DNA of 64,000 nucleotides from Ailurus styani (GCA_002007465.1 LNAC01000032.1:1807297-1871296), one strand, 5' to 3'; shown: positions 1 through 14,290, counted from the first letter of the stretch. Notes: generated by a model from the letters alone, not told the origin. Numbers and translations are program-made.

Positions 1-376
1 TGGCAAGGAGCTCGCTCACTCTCTTACAAAGCAGATTAAAAATTACAGACAATTCTGAATATTAGAAGGCACATCATAATTGTAGGCAGTTCTAAATATT
101 ACAAAGTAATTAAACATTTATTCAACAAGTATTTATTGTTACTTCTCTTGAATCAACATCTGCTATTCTCTACTTCCTCTACCTTTAGTTTTTGTCCTGC
201 CTGCTGAACTAATTCCTGTTCCACATAACAACCCTTCATTGATTTTATAGAAACTGTGAATGAAGCTGAAGGTTAAAAGGAACCCAGAGCCCTTCTCACC
301 CAAACCTTCATGCACTACATCCTGCCTTGCAGTCGTCAAGGCGATTCTACCCCACGGGCAGTCCTGAACCTATTTA

Positions 377-585
377 TTTTTTTAAATTTTTAAAAAGATT
401 TTATTTATTTATTTGACAGAGATAGTGAGAGAGAGAATACAAGCATGGGGAGTGGGAGAGGGAGAAGCAGGCTTCCCGCTGAGCAGGGAGCCTGACAAGG
501 GCTTGATCCCAGGACCCTGGAATTGTGACCCGTGACCCGAGCCAAAGGCAGACGCTTAACAACTGGGCCACCCAGGCGCCCCAGG
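377..585 (-). mobile_element. CAN-SINE (tRNA-derived), reverse orientation
   Basis: Reads aaagattttatttatttatttgacaga...gggccacccaggcgcc, the reverse of a carnivore SINE with head, CT-rich middle and A/T tail. Flanked by target-site duplications tcctgaacctattta (362-376) and ttctgaacctattta (586-600), 14/15 identical, so it is a clean insertion. Confidence 0.95.
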
Positions 586-3500
586 TTCTGAACCTATTTA
601 AAGTAGCTCTTAGACTCCATCTCATCTTCCCCTGCTCCAGCCCCAGCTCCTTTCTCCATTCCTCACTTGACAATTGTGTGCTTTCTTACTGTGTATGTTC
701 CTGTCTATGTCCTCCTTAAAGGATAATGTCCAGAAATTAAACACATTAATGCAGCTTGATTAAGTGGGAGGTAGCCTACCTGCTTCTGTTTACATTAGTA
801 TAGCCTGGAATTAGATCAGCTTTAAACAACATCGGTGGTGGTCATATCATATATTGATGCATATGTTTATTATCAACTTAAATTCCAAAGTCTTTTTTCT
901 TACTGTCACTAACCCTTAGCTCCTCAGTTGTGTTTTTATATAACTTGTTTATTGGATCCAAACACTGTTCCTTACTTTTATTCCCATAGCATAAGTACAC
1001 TCTATCCTGTTGTGATTCTCTCCGGGGTTTAATTCTGTCATTCAACAAATATTACATCTCTTCTCTGTCACATTTTCTGGAGATCTGAGACATAGATATA
1101 AAAAGAGAGATACATATGTAGAGAGAATTTATTCTCAGACCCAAAGTTTGAGAAGACTAATCTAATTCATTGCTACAAATATTAAATGTTGAATGGATCA
1201 GGAGTGACAACAGGAACTATGTGACCAATTAAGCAATATTATAAGTGAGCTGTTCAATTGGTTATAAATCTACTATCTTCATTAGGTTTTAGGTAGATTT
1301 CTCAATTTAATATCTAAGGATAATATAAAGAACCTGGACATACATCTTGCTGCCATGTGGTTATATATGTATCCATCTATTATTTTACTTATTTTAAGAA
1401 GGAAATAAAGAAAATATTTTAAAACAGCACTTTTTAGTGCAAAATTTCACCAACAAATCTTTTAATGATTTATTCTAGTCTTAAGTAGATAAGTTGATAC
1501 AATTTGACCAATCTGTCTATATTTTGCAGGACTTATCTCTTCCTTGTTTTTTCTTCTATTACTTCTTTGTTTCACATTTCTGAAAAATTATCTGAATGGT
1601 TTGATAATTTTTGTGGCCAAGCTCAGTATTTTGAAGGTCATTTCTTCAAACTGATTTAGATTCCCAGTTTTCACTTACAGTTTCTTCACTTTTTTTGGTA
1701 TTTTATACTACCAATATATATGCCAACTTTTAATCAAAATATCTGTATACTTTTCTGTTTGAGAGAGAATTAGCAGCTAAATAGGAACTGGTTGTTTTTG
1801 CTTCCTTCTATCAACTATTAATATTTTACTCTCAGTTGAACAAAGAGGGTAAAAAGTTCTAGTCTTTTATTATTCTTTTTCTGATTTTAACTAAAAATGT
1901 TCTTTATGCCCTTAGTTTTCTTTCCCCCAAATCAGTGGGACCTTAGTGCTCCTGACACAAATTTAAATGCTCCGTGCGACTTTCCTATATTAATTCTGAG
2001 TTTGACTTTTCCTTCCTTTTTTCTTTCTTTGCTTACATTTAATTATGTTCACCATAACATAGAATAGAAGAGTGGAAGGGAAGTTAAGAGCCTAATAATT
2101 CACAAATTGGATAATGATGACTTGGAAAAGCTGATTATGGTTATTCCTTTGAAAATATATTTTTTTCTTAGTCACATTTTTTGTGCCCCTTTTCAATATT
2201 TAATAATTTCCCCATTTCATAAGTCATGAAATACAGATAATTGTACTAATGTTATGAAGCTTGATCCCTGTCTTGGAAAATGATAAATTATTCTTCCTCA
2301 CTTTTGTATTCCATAGTTTCTAATATCTCTTATCACACAAGCAGAAAGATTGACAGTGCCTTATGTGTAAATAAGTAATTTAAATTCAATAATGATATGA
2401 TAGGCACACATCTTGTAATTTTTTAGCCACATATGGGAATCATAAATGTTGTAGCTGATGAAGTGGCAGAACTGGTTACTTATCTGAGTAAACCAGATGC
2501 CACCTGGTTTTTAAAATGTAAACTTTATTCCTTGTGGGTGCTGAAATTGGAGACCCATTGAAGAGAAAAATTAGACCTATGAAATATGTTTGTGTTTTGG
2601 AGCCTGAGCTATTGCTTTCAGTTCATCTAAGACATCAGAGAAATATTTTTCCTTGGTCCTACTTATATGTGATATCATCATTTCATGTCTCAAACACAGA
2701 ACACGATTATTCACTGTTGCTTTTTTCTCTTTTTTATTTACTGGCAAATAAGGCAAACATTTCATTAAATGTTTATTAAATTAAAAGACCATGTTACACT
2801 TTGAATTAATTCTTTTAATCATAGAAAGAAAAAAAATCTCGCTTCTGTTATATATGGCAAATTCCTTTGATAGCTGGAATATTAAGTACATTTAAATGGA
2901 AAATTGACCCTATCAGAAATTACAGCTACAGCTTATTTTGAGCCTTCATTTTCAGTAACTTTCCAAGATAAGCTAATATCTACTTTCAACATTTTTGGCT
3001 GACATATTATTATCTAGATATTAGAAACTGGGAGGTAAAAAAGAAATTTGAGGTAAAAAAGTTTGAATACGATCAGTGTAGATGTTTCAACTAAATTGTA
3101 TGTGCAAATAAATACCACTTTTAAAAATTAAATATAATAAGCATTATAGTATGTTACAACTTAATATGAAAAGTATACTGCATTTCATTAAATGACATTA
3201 TCATCAACCGCAGCCAGGAAATTAAAACCAAAAAGTAGAAGTTCTTATTATGATTTCCAATATCCATATCATTATAAAGTTTAGATTTAATTTCACAGAA
3301 GTCAGGAAATTCTATTCTGAGATTCCCAAAGAACCCATAACTCTCACATAGATTACAACAGCGTCTTTCATTAGGAGCTCAAATCATGGGACTCCTCCCA
3401 AACGGATCCATCACTATGGGATGCGGTACTTCCTTTTCAAAAAGGCATTACACCTTGTTCTGTTCTTCCTCCTAGATGTCCTGTATAACAATCACATTTT

Positions 3501-5984
3501 GAAGGTTTTATGATTTAAGAACCAGTGCTCTGAATTACAACATGTGATTGAGGCAAAGAGAACTTGTAACCCTTTCTTCAAATGCTAATACAACAAAAGA
3601 AAGTTCCATTAGTCGACTAACTCTATTATTTCCTTTCTGAAGCAAAGCCTTTCTGCACTAGTCTTGTTTCTAATTCAACATTCAAAAAGGCTAGATCAGA
3701 GACCTCTAACTGGTGGTCTGTGGGCCACATCCTCCCTTCAAATGTATTTCTGTTTGTACTATAAATTTTTTTCAAGTAAATTTGAATTGGTTACAAACAT
3801 TGACTATCTGAAGCATTCACTTAAAATGGAATCCTTGGATTTCTGGCTTCTTTTCAAGTATGTGAAGATGTAACAGCCCTAAGTCTGCTTTCTCCTGAAG
3901 CAAAAATCAATTGAGTCCTCATTGTTTCTTTTTAGCCCTGGGTTGTCTCCTATTCAGCCAAGTTTGCCCACTTCTTTTTGTCATAAACCTATTCTTGTAT
4001 CTGTGTAGTCGGCCTGGTCCTTACAGTCATTTGAGTTTACTCCATATGCGCAAGTGCCATCAAATATAAAGATAACTATGGGGCATTCAAACATGTCTTA
4101 AATTGCAATCGATATTTTAGTCTGGTATAGAAACCTGCAAATTTCAGAGATGCTTTCAAGCCACAATCCAGTTTTATGTAATTGAACCCTTGGGAAAACA
4201 CTAAAAGTTTAAGATGTAGACTAAAGGGGAACATTAGAGAACAGGACAATCTAGAATAGGACTAGTGGATGAAGGTGTCTAGAGTAGTTCACTTCAAGTA
4301 ACATTATTCTCTGGTGAACTTGCCCAAGTGCTCTACTATCTTTTTTGGTGCTAGGTCATTTTGAAGCCCTCCATTATCCCGGAGTACTATGAAACATTTG
4401 CTGTGGGCTCAAATTTATTTATGGAAGATGGTGACCTTCAGAGGTGGAGTAGGAAATAAAACGGTAACTCTCCACCCATTGAACTAAGCCCCATGGACCC
4501 TCACCAGCTCTTTCACGGGCTGGCTTCCAGCCATCTACCTCTTTCATGGGAAGGAAGAAAGAGGCTACCATCCAGGGAGCATGCCAAAGGAATTTTAGAG
4601 TCAACTCCATCTAATATCACACAATGGAAGTTTAGCAAATACCATCAAGCCAGACACTAGAGTTTTTAGAGAACAAGGCACTTCTGATTTTTCTTCCAGA
4701 ATGAAGACTGCAAAAATTTGAATTTTTCTCACAGGCTCCTGGTCAAATGCTAATTTTCCCTTCGGTATAAGTTGCCCTATCTGCTAATGAATCCTCGATT
4801 TTCTTGGCACTGTCCTTTCCTGAAACATGTGCCTCTTCTCCCCAGGGTAGACTGTTTCTTTTCAGAAAATGGGTAGAGTATATTCATGTTGAGTTGAGAC
4901 CTTTACCTGGCACCCTCAACTACAAAGCAGCCTTGGTTCTTACAGAAGAATAAATGTAAAATATTGGATTGCATACTACCATGATGCTGTACCATCCCAG
5001 AGTGAGGATTCCTTGAAAATTAAAAGATTAGTCATTTGGGCTCCGTAATTCAGAATTTGTATTTCAAATGCAAATTGCATTTGAATTGGGGTGGAACATA
5101 AGCTTACTTTTGCATTATTTTTTTTTAAGTGGAGGTTGTTAAGCAAATCATTATGCAGGGTTTGGTAATCAAATAATGTTCTAAACAAGACTTCTGGAGG
5201 TTTTTTTTTTTTTAATTTCCTGAAAGAGCAAAATTTTCACAGGTCTTTTTTTTTCTTATATAATTACTTGCAAAACATATGCTAATTATAATGTGCTTAT
5301 TTATTCATTAAAGCAATCAATTAAAGATATATACTAGATAACAGTAGTTCTGATTAACATATAAAATTGAAATCATAAAAGCAAATGTATCTTTAATTAC
5401 TATAAACATGTTTAAATTATAATGTATAATTCAGATTGCCATTTGTTTAGACAGGGCGCTTGCCAAACTAGCCTGTATTAACAAATTCTCTTGTTCAAAA
5501 CCAAATTCATTGCCTTAACTTTTAATCTTACTATTCTTTCTATAATTTTTAATTCTGTTAAGGGAATCTTTGTCATCAACTTTGGAACAAGCTCACAATC
5601 CTTTTTTGAAACCCTCAGAGTAAAATGTGTTTCAGAATTTAGTTGTTAGACATTAGAAAGTTAATATTACTCATACATGGTATATTGTTTGACACCTTTA
5701 CAGAGCCTTGAGGCACCCTGTAATCAAACCATCAATTTCTGCAGTGAAACACATGCATGTTCACACTAAGAAGAATTATTTGTGATCATAAATACCCTCA
5801 CATCTGTTGAAATAAGTTTTTGCCACCAAACGGGTTTGCTGCCAACTTAGAAAACCTTCAGTTAAACTTATGAAGAAATGTTATTTTCAGGGACTTTGGA
5901 TTTTGAAATTGCAGAGAAGGGATCATGAACTCTAGTTCGATTTTTAATCTATTCTTCTTAATTTTACCAGGTTGTCTCTCTGGA

Positions 5985-6480
5985 ATTTACGTATGCCATG
6001 GCACTTTCGTTTTGTAAATATCTCTGTGGCTTCCCATTACTTCCCCCATTGAGTTCCTTTGAAGACCTTGCCTATCTCTACCTTATCAACCTCTCCAGGC
6101 TCTTCCCTAAAAAGTATGTGCCTCACCCCCACCAAACGCAACTTACCAGCAATCCCCACTTTCCTCCTCTTTGCTCACTGTACATCAGATGGAATACCTT
6201 CTTCCCAAGCCCAAGTCTACACCCCACCTCAAATACCTTTGTCCTATTCACACTTCCTTCCATGGCTGAAATCCCATCTTTTTAGGAGCCTTATTCCATT
6301 TCCCAAGCAGAATGTGCTTAAATAGCCTACTGCCTGCCCTTCTAATTACAGCACTAGTGTAGTATGTTTTCCGTTTAAATTGATATTCTTGTGATAACCT
6401 CCCTTCCTCACTAGATTTAAACCCTCACAGCTTTTTTTCACAGTAATTGGGTATAGAATGTACTTAAGAGGCATTTATTA
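5985..6480 (+). mobile_element. Probable L2 fragment, forward
   Basis: Pyrimidine-rich L2-like order: cttcccattacttcccccatt..., ctcactgtacatcagatggaataccttcttcc..., ...cactagatttaaaccctcac. Diverged. Confidence 0.5.
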
Positions 6481-7620
6481 TGCAAAGGAATGACTATTTT
6501 AGTTAATGTCACTCTCGTTCTCATCAGTTGGACCTCCCACAGCCATCGGTACTGCCCTTATCCTAACCTTCCCCAGATGGAGAATGGCTCTTAGATCTCA
6601 AGGCGATACCTAAAACAGGACCCAATCTTTGTATTCCAAGTGCATATTCGGTATCCCTTTGGAAAAGAAAAGTGTATTTTCTCTTTGGTTTTAGTATTCA
6701 CCTTGATGATACTATCAGGAAGGAAAGGTATCAAAGCCTTAGAGAGTGACCAGACACTGAGGGTCCATATGGTGTTTCCGTTCTGCCTTCAGCACTACTT
6801 CCTCGGGACAGTCCTGCCTGACCAGCTGACCTGGGTTAGGTCACTTTCTGTGCACTCTCATAGTTTCTGTTTTGTTAACAGTCATCATATTCACTTTGGG
6901 GTATGATTTTCAATCCAAAAACTCAGATGAGTTAGCAATATGACTTAATTTTCTGTAACAATTTAATTTTTGAATCTGATTTGATTTCCGAATCTGAATC
7001 GTACTTGTTTCTGAAACTGAATCTTCCCTTCCTCTGAGCTGACAAAAAACCAAACATTACTTTTCTTGGGATTTCCACACTTCCTTCTCCTTTTGGACTG
7101 ATTCACACTTCTGAGGTCTTGTAGTATCAAAAGGTTTGGGGTGGAAATTGAAGGGCACTTGGTCTTCAGTCATCAGTTCACACAGTTTGCTGCTGAGAGG
7201 GCAGCTTGGCTTGACTGACTGACATGAGCCTTCACACATACTGTGTCACTGCCGCATCTATAGGGCATGGGAAAATTTCTGCTACTTCTGTGCCACGCTT
7301 AACACAGGGGAATCTTTTGCAAGGCTGCCTATGGCCTCCTGCATCTATATGGGTCATGTGGCCATTTTCCTTCAAGGTATTATTGCTTCCTGGAAGTGCC
7401 ACTGGGAAACAGGGCTTAGGCTCCCTCTTCTCTTGGGAACCACAGACCTCTTTCTTTTCTTCCAGTTTGAGGGAGTGTCTTCCTAGATATTTCTGGTTTC
7501 TAGACATGTTGGTAGATAAGTTTTGTTTTCCACCCTGCATCCTTATACCTCTTCTGAGACAATAGCAGAGAGCTAACTATAACTTGACTGAGGGGCAAAA
7601 GAATTGGAAAAAATATAAGA

Positions 7621-7628
<8 letters not shown>

Positions 7629-7668
<40 letters not shown>
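7629..7668. repeat. (GT)20 microsatellite
   Basis: Uninterrupted 40-bp GT run; likely length-polymorphic. Confidence 0.98.
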
Positions 7669-7669
<1 letters not shown>

Positions 7670-7879
7670 TCAAAAGAGATCACAGCCACATTTGTAATTG
7701 CTTGTTTAACATCTGCCTTTCTTGGTTATCCTCTAAGTTCCATGAAGCCTGGGATAAGGCTTTCTAATCTCAATGTCCCAATATTGCCTTGTCCTAGTGG
7801 ATGCCATTAAATTCTCTTTGAAAAGTGAATGAATACATGGGAAAGAAATTCAGACACTATGAAGGATTTATGGGAAGTA

Positions 7880-8097
7880 ATGACGAAGAGCATAGACTCT
7901 GGAGCAGATGGCCAGGGTGTGAATCTTGCTCCTCTACTGACAGTTCAGTGAGCAAAACCCTTAACCTCTTTGTGTCTCAAATGCCTCATCTGGCAAATGG
8001 CTGTTTGAGGATTAAAAGAGTTAACATTTATAAAGTTCTTAGGATAATACCTGGCACATAGTATGTATCTTGTGAATGCTGACCACTATCATTACCA
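7880..8097 (+). mobile_element. MIR SINE, forward
   Basis: agactctggagcagatggcc...aacctctttgtgtctcaaatgcctcatctggcaaatgg...gaggattaaaagagttaacatttataaag...atacctggcacatagta: nearly full-length MIR order. Confidence 0.85.
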
Positions 8098-9639
8098 TCA
8101 TCATCATCATTTATTATCTTTATTGTGAAGAACCTCTAAGACAGGACTGTTTTCTTGATGTTCACTTCAAGAGAATCGTTCCAATTTGGTGATAGCTAAA
8201 TTTATATAAATAAAACTGACACAATTTTTTTTTGTGTGTAGTCACCCAGACTGCAAAGCTGTTTTATTTTTCTTCCCTGTATCCTGGGTCTACATTTCTC
8301 ATTTGCCTCACGGCAAGACAATGCTTCTTTAGGAAACTTGCCTCTTTTCATGGGCTCTTATCTTCTGTTGGCCTTTCATAGCTGTATATCTTTAGCAAAC
8401 ACTACAACAACCCGTGGAATCCCTTATGAGATCATGCATAACAAATGGAGCCTTTTTCAGTATGTGTACGTTAGGAAGTTTTTCTTATACTTGATACTTG
8501 CCAGTGTTGAAGTGCATCTGCCATCTTTCTGCTTATTCATGGATCTTTTGCAGTCTGTCTTTACTCAGCAGTTTAGTAGCTATAGTATTTAATGACATTT
8601 GTCAATGTAGAGATTGTATTGCTCTCTTTATCTTCTAAATAACTTTCAAGTTTAGATGTATCATTTATATATAAAAAGATAATTCCTGGAGTGACTAAGA
8701 TTAACATTTATGATAGAACCCAATAGTGTGGAACTTAGAGTATCTATAAAAAAGAAAAATTAACTTTTTGAGCCAATATTATATTCAACTCAGAAAGCTA
8801 GTTTTTCCCATAATTAATATTTCCATAAGCCAATTTTTTTCCATCAGCTATAAATTCTGATTTTCATAGGCTTATGGTATTTGGTTGTTCAAAGGATTCC
8901 ATTAGCTATTTAGCTTCATGTAGTTGATTTTTCTATTCAGACAGAATATACCATCTACCGCAATATGAAATGATTTAGCAGCAAATTCCTTTCTCTTAAT
9001 TTCTTTTCTTTCACTATTTTGTTAACAGTTCCTGCTGTTAAACTAAAGTTATTCTTTTACCTAAATATTTTTGCAATGTTTTACATTACATTATAGTGTA
9101 TTACAATCCTATTACAATGTTTCCCCATCTGGTCTCTCTTGGCTAGAAACTGTTTTATCAACTTCTAGGAATATTCATCTTTATTTATGCAGGACACATA
9201 CCCACTGTAATGTTTGTGTTGTAATGCATGATATATTTGAGGCTAACAGAGTCATGATACTATTTACATTATGGAGAAACTCAGGGATTTTCATTTCTCA
9301 GCATTACATATCTTCTAATATGATTTGCTATTGAGGTTCCCTGTCCACCTTTATAATTAAAATAATAGTTTAATTTTTCCTTCATATCTCTACAACCTCA
9401 GATATACTCCCCTGTGTGTATCAGTGAGCATCCGCTGTTAGTGGCATTGGCCATTGTTAGCCTCTAGATTACCTCTCAGTGCAACAGTGAGCGGGAGAAT
9501 TCAGTTCATTTATACAGCACAATTAATGATGCAGTTTTCATTAATGAGTCATTTTGAGTCACCACCTGTATAGAATTTTTGTGAGGTGACTTAGTGTTCC
9601 TCCTGCCTCTACAACCACATTTTATTATTTCTCTTTGTA

Positions 9640-10600
9640 GTTGCTTCTTTCTCTGCTCATCCCTTCAACTGAAGTCTTTTCAAGAGTTGTTTTCTAAATC
9701 TGCTGTCTCTATAGCCTCTTTACATGACTTCAAGCAGCCCTAAGACTTTTTGATTCCCACCTCTTTCATGACTACTTTATAGGCATATCTAACTGCTATG
9801 TCTTGGCTCTTCATAGACACCTCATATTCAGTAGGTCCCTAACTGAATTCATCATCCATAACCACCTAAGTGTCCCAGAAAATTCATCCTTTTCTAGCCT
9901 TTTCTCTTCCATCCTCCATCGCTCAGGCTAGAGACCTAGGAGCACTCACTGATCCTCCTCCCTTCTGTTCTCAGCCAGACTAAAAGTCCTGTGAATCCTA
10001 TCTCCTTAATATCTGAAACTGGATTTGTCCCTTCTCTGGTTCTAAGGAACAGTCCCTCAACTAGACTATTGTAACATTTTCCTAAATGGGGTCTCTGTCT
10101 TTAGTTTTCCTCTTGCTATACCAACCTCCAATCCCTCATTCACATGGCTTGGGAAGTCTTCCAAGGTTCCTCAAATATGCCATTAGGTACACTTTTATTT
10201 ACTTTGTAGCCCTTCTCCTTCACCCAAATGGTCATCCTTCCATATGATTACTGCCTGCTTATTTTTTCTTTTTTTTTTTTTTTTTTAAAGATTTTATTTA
10301 TTTATTTGACACAGAGAGAGAGATTACAAGTAGGCAGAGAGGCAGGGAGAGGAGGAAGCAGGCTCCCTGCTAAGCAGAGAGCCCGATGCGGGCCTCGATC
10401 CCAGGACGCTGAGATCATGACCTGAGCCGAAAGCAGAGGCTTTAACCCACTGAGCCACCCAGGCGCCCTGCTTATTTTTTCTTATCTCTCCATTAGATGT
10501 TGACTCCTGTGAGCTTGTGGTCATCCTCGCTATTCAATCCTCATGCCTAGCACAGTGAATGCTGCACAGAAGGCACTCAATAAATACTTCTTATATACTG
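9640..10600 (+). mobile_element. L2 3' region, forward, split by a SINE
   Basis: Middle L2-type text (agacacctcatattcagtag...aactgaattcatcatc...) followed after the SINE by the L2 end (attagatgttgactcctgtg...gcacagtgaatgctgcacagaaggcactcaataaatact). Confidence 0.7.
10271..10466 (-). mobile_element. CAN-SINE, reverse, inserted in an L2 remnant
   Basis: Poly-T followed by aaagattttatttatttatttgaca...tgagccacccaggcg. Perfect 17-bp target duplication cctgcttattttttctt at 10254-10270 and 10467-10483. It splits an older L2 3' end (see 9640-10600), giving the order of events. Confidence 0.95.
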
Positions 10601-13149
10601 TTGATATTTCCAACATTCAAACTGTAAAAGTAGAAAGAAATTATAAATACATAAACTGCATGGCGACAAAGTCTGGAATTAGAAGTCCTAGATTAAATTC
10701 CTAGCTCTAACATTGCTTTATTGAATACTCGTGACAAAATACAAAGTTTTCTCACTATAATGTATTCATACAACACCATTACTGAGTGTACAATAAATAA
10801 TAGTATCTTGAATTTATGGCTCCTAAGTAGTTAGAATATGTCTTATGAAATCTTTATTTGTTCAACATTTCTTTGGGTTAGGCTTGCCTCTTTGCTTCCA
10901 GAAGGTAATGAAGGGACATAGAGGTCCTCCCAAAATGATACTAAAACACTGTTCCAAGATGATAACCTACTTTAAAGAATGTCAGGAAGATGTGTGAAGT
11001 TGTCTGAGTAGGTTCCCAAGAGGAAAATGGGTTGTGTAATGTAGTTTTACACTCTCGTACATCCAATTTCTTAGGATTTCAAAATATTTGGGAATGAAAA
11101 TTGTACATGTTATTTCAGCATTTCAGTTTATTCCTGGACCCTTTCTCCATGTTTTTCTGGAGACACATTTCCCCCCACACACCCAGTTGAACCATCTGTG
11201 TACCAGGCTAGTTTTCCAAGATATAAAACCAAGTGAAATATGTCCATTCCATTTATTTAGAAAGGACTATGACTAATGATACTGTGAAAAAAATGGCATA
11301 GTTAATGAAAAAGTACACTCTATGTGAACATCCAGGGAAGCCTAACTGTTAATAGCCACATAAAGCCAATGACTTCACAGATAAGTATTCAGCGCCAGTA
11401 CTTTTCAAGCTTATCCTCTGAGGACCTCACATGGGAAGGAGAGGGTCAGTTCAGTATCTACCTGTAATCTAGAGGTATCCCCTGTGAAATGAGGTTCTCT
11501 ACCACCAGCAAATGGTAAAAATTTTAAAAATTTGTACAAGTCTTGCCTTCTACCCCATATGACAATGTTTGATTTACATTAAAAAATAAAGTTATTTAAT
11601 ATTTATCAAACTTGAGTCTTAAGGAAGGTGTGCCGTATTTACTATTGCCTCTAAATAGCCCTTATCCACTACCCCCAACACTAGCATGTACCCTTCAAGC
11701 ATTGCCTAGGTTTGAAAAGTATAGGACATTACAGCCCAGGCCACGGAATTTTTGTTAGCACTTAAGAGGATTCTTCCACATGTCTCTTTCTACTCTTACA
11801 TATAAACTTCTGAAGTCCTTTTGCCCAACTCACTAATAAAATCTTTAAAATAGCTCTAAGCACCTAATTGGTAGCATGTTCTACAGTTAAGATGATTGAG
11901 GAATATAAAATCAGCTTCTTCAAATGGAGATTTTCTGTTTGATGAAAAGGATCTAAGGAGAGAATTACCTTTCCACTTTCCTCTTTAGATTTTGTTAATG
12001 CTGGAAAACAAACTAAGAAGTTATAAAACTAATGCTTTTTGTGAGCATTTAGAAAATGTGATCAAAAGCAAGCTGGTCATGCTCAGATATGAGTACAAGA
12101 AGTGACTTATTTATACATTCAAATTTCAAAACATTTGTAAGGCCTACCATGTGTGCTGTTAAAAGGCTTTTAATTTTAAATTATTTTTGTTAGATAATCC
12201 TGTTCAAAGTGACATTATGATTTATCGCCACTAGTCAAGATTCTGATCCCTCATAGACCTCTTGTTTGTATCTGTTTTTGTTCTTTGTTACATAAATATG
12301 AGATTTATATATAAAATTCTGACTGTGTAATATAGGGCTAATGAGTCACAGATGGAAAGATGCTGGCACATTACCATCTAATAACATTTTAAACTCATAT
12401 TCCATAGTAAAACAAAAGCAAATTGTACACATCTGTTTTCCAACTTGTAGCATTTCTGAATTAGGGTAGCGTCTATGTTTCAAGGACTTTTACTTTGAGA
12501 GAAGAAAAAGAGGATACAGGTCACCTCAAAATTACCCAGACACTTAATAGTCTTATCAGAAAGGATTTGGCAAAACAGATAAGATTTCCTCTGCTTTGCT
12601 TCCTGAGAAGTCCCAGCTCTAAAGAATGAAACTCAAAGGCATTAGGGCTGAAGAGAGGTCTTCATACCACAAACATAATTTTATTGGTTCTTTTAAAAAG
12701 AAAAATATATCCCGAATAAGGGGGAAATAAGGGAAAGTTTATACCACAATTAATAAAATTAAAAAACTAGAAACTTCCTGTCCTTCACTAAAAATACCCT
12801 CAGAATAGATTTGGGCAGAAGAGGGGAAGGGCAATGAGGAGGGAATGTCTAGGAAGCCTATAGGCACCTGAGGGCACGTGAGATGTGGTTGCTCTTTATT
12901 TTATTTGTATAATAAACATGTTCTGTGTGGGAAAAAAAATTGAATAAAAGACTCCAATATCTCATGTTGTTGGAAAAGAAATAGAACAAAGGAGAAAGTT
13001 CTCTCTCAGACCTACCCAATTGATAACGCCTGTGAACACCGGTTAGTACAAGTTAGTGAAGTACGAGTCTCTAAAACATCTCTCCCCCCTTCTCCCTGGT
13101 TCAGGAATTCAAAACCACTTTTCTACTTCAAGGGGTTGTGTGAACTGTC

Positions 13150-14290
13150 AAGTTCTTTTGGGAAAGTTACGTGACAGAAGAGATTACTGCAGAGTGTGAT
13201 CATAAATCCCTCTGACACGAAATACGCGTGTTATAAGAGACAGATTTCCATCCACCACCTCTGCAGGAATTCCTGAAACAGGAAAGACCTGAAAATCATC
13301 ATATGATCGGAGAGAGAAATTTTGATATGTGGGTGGTAAGACTATCTTTTGTGAGGCAGACTGCACTGATTCTGAGGAAGATTTCTGATCAGATGGCAAA
13401 ATTCTGTTCACTGTTGTCCAAAAAAGAATTAATACGTGTATGTCCTGAGTTGTAGAGTAAACAGAATATCAATGGCGGGAAATCACAGTGTTGTTTTCAT
13501 AACAGTGTCTGCAGTTATCTTCATATTGTGCTAACATTTTGTATGTAAGATTCCAGAAATGTTAAGAGTGTATACGCGGATCCCAGTGTAACTGCCACAA
13601 GGGCAAGTTACAGTGAGTTCTCAATCTGGCCTTTCCATTAAAGGAATGTTTGGCCTGGGGGCCTCATGTGCGTGCCTGGTTTCCTTTACAGTGTGTCAAA
13701 CAAGACAAGACTTAGAGCTGGGACAGGGTAGCATTAGGTACATGCTTGTTTTGTTTGTCCATCAGTGGAATGTCTGTGTGACGTTTTGTGTCGTGTTGTT
13801 TTGGTGCTGTCCCACGTCCATAGGGTCTGCCAGGCTTCCCCACAGTTGCTGCTCTGCACAGTAATCAGATCCTCACCGTCAAGGTTCGTGGTTGGCACCC
13901 ATGCTGCTCAGTCAGATCCCGCAATCAGCATAAGAGTGAGCAAGAACAGCTAAATTGGCTTGCCAAGTCCAGTTGCTCCCTTTCACCATGTGCACTGAGG
14001 GATTGGATCCTTGGGACCTCACTACATCAACGAGGTCAAATATCTATTGAGAAGGAGAATCTTGAACATAGAGGCGAGAAGGGTATCGAAGTAGAGCGGA
14101 GATGATGAAGAGAGCCAGGCATGAGTATCTAGGACTCTGCCACCCCTCGATGGTTTGATTTGTGTGCATGCCAACACTCTGTGATTTTTTTTGGTCAATT
14201 AAAGAATCCTCAGTATTCTGGACTTGAGGCATTTATAAAATGGTGGTCGCGTTCATGCCATGTTATGCTGGTTGACAAGTCTGACGGAAA
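13150..14290 (-). other. Unrecognised CpG-richer block with decayed coding-like frames (possible retro-derived fossil)
   Basis: I do not recognise this block. It has more CpG and GC than the surrounding intron. On the - strand it contains frame segments without the low-complexity look of intron ORFs. One (14232-14044) includes a hydrophobic leader-like stretch LALFIISALL. Further downstream on the same strand, short frames broken by stops contain several N-X-S/T sequons and spaced Cys and Trp. A last segment (13411-13184) is rich in Ser, Val and Phe. No LTRs, poly(A) tail or target duplication were seen. It could be a fragment of an old retroviral envelope, a processed pseudogene or just unique intron sequence. 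The linker exon lies only about 360 bp beyond it. Confidence 0.25.

Noticed and set aside
7224..7565. Pair of opposing ORFs of 113 and 102 codons
   Set aside because: No domain, Kozak or exon structure; intronic chance frames.
10228..10524. ORFs over the SINE at 10271, with similar ones at 401, 16051, 29453, 30576, 53994 and 58879
   Set aside because: The repeated peptide pattern (GAWVAQW..., GSGHDLSVLGSRP) is the translation of the SINE, not a gene family.
12901..12940. AATAAA followed 16 bp later by an A-run, suggesting a processed pseudogene 3' end
   Set aside because: Upstream sequence shows no coding frame or target duplication; too short to support a retrocopy.
13613..13953. Sense-strand ORFs in the CpG-richer block
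   Set aside because: The glycoprotein-like features are on the - strand; the + frames have no consistent pattern.
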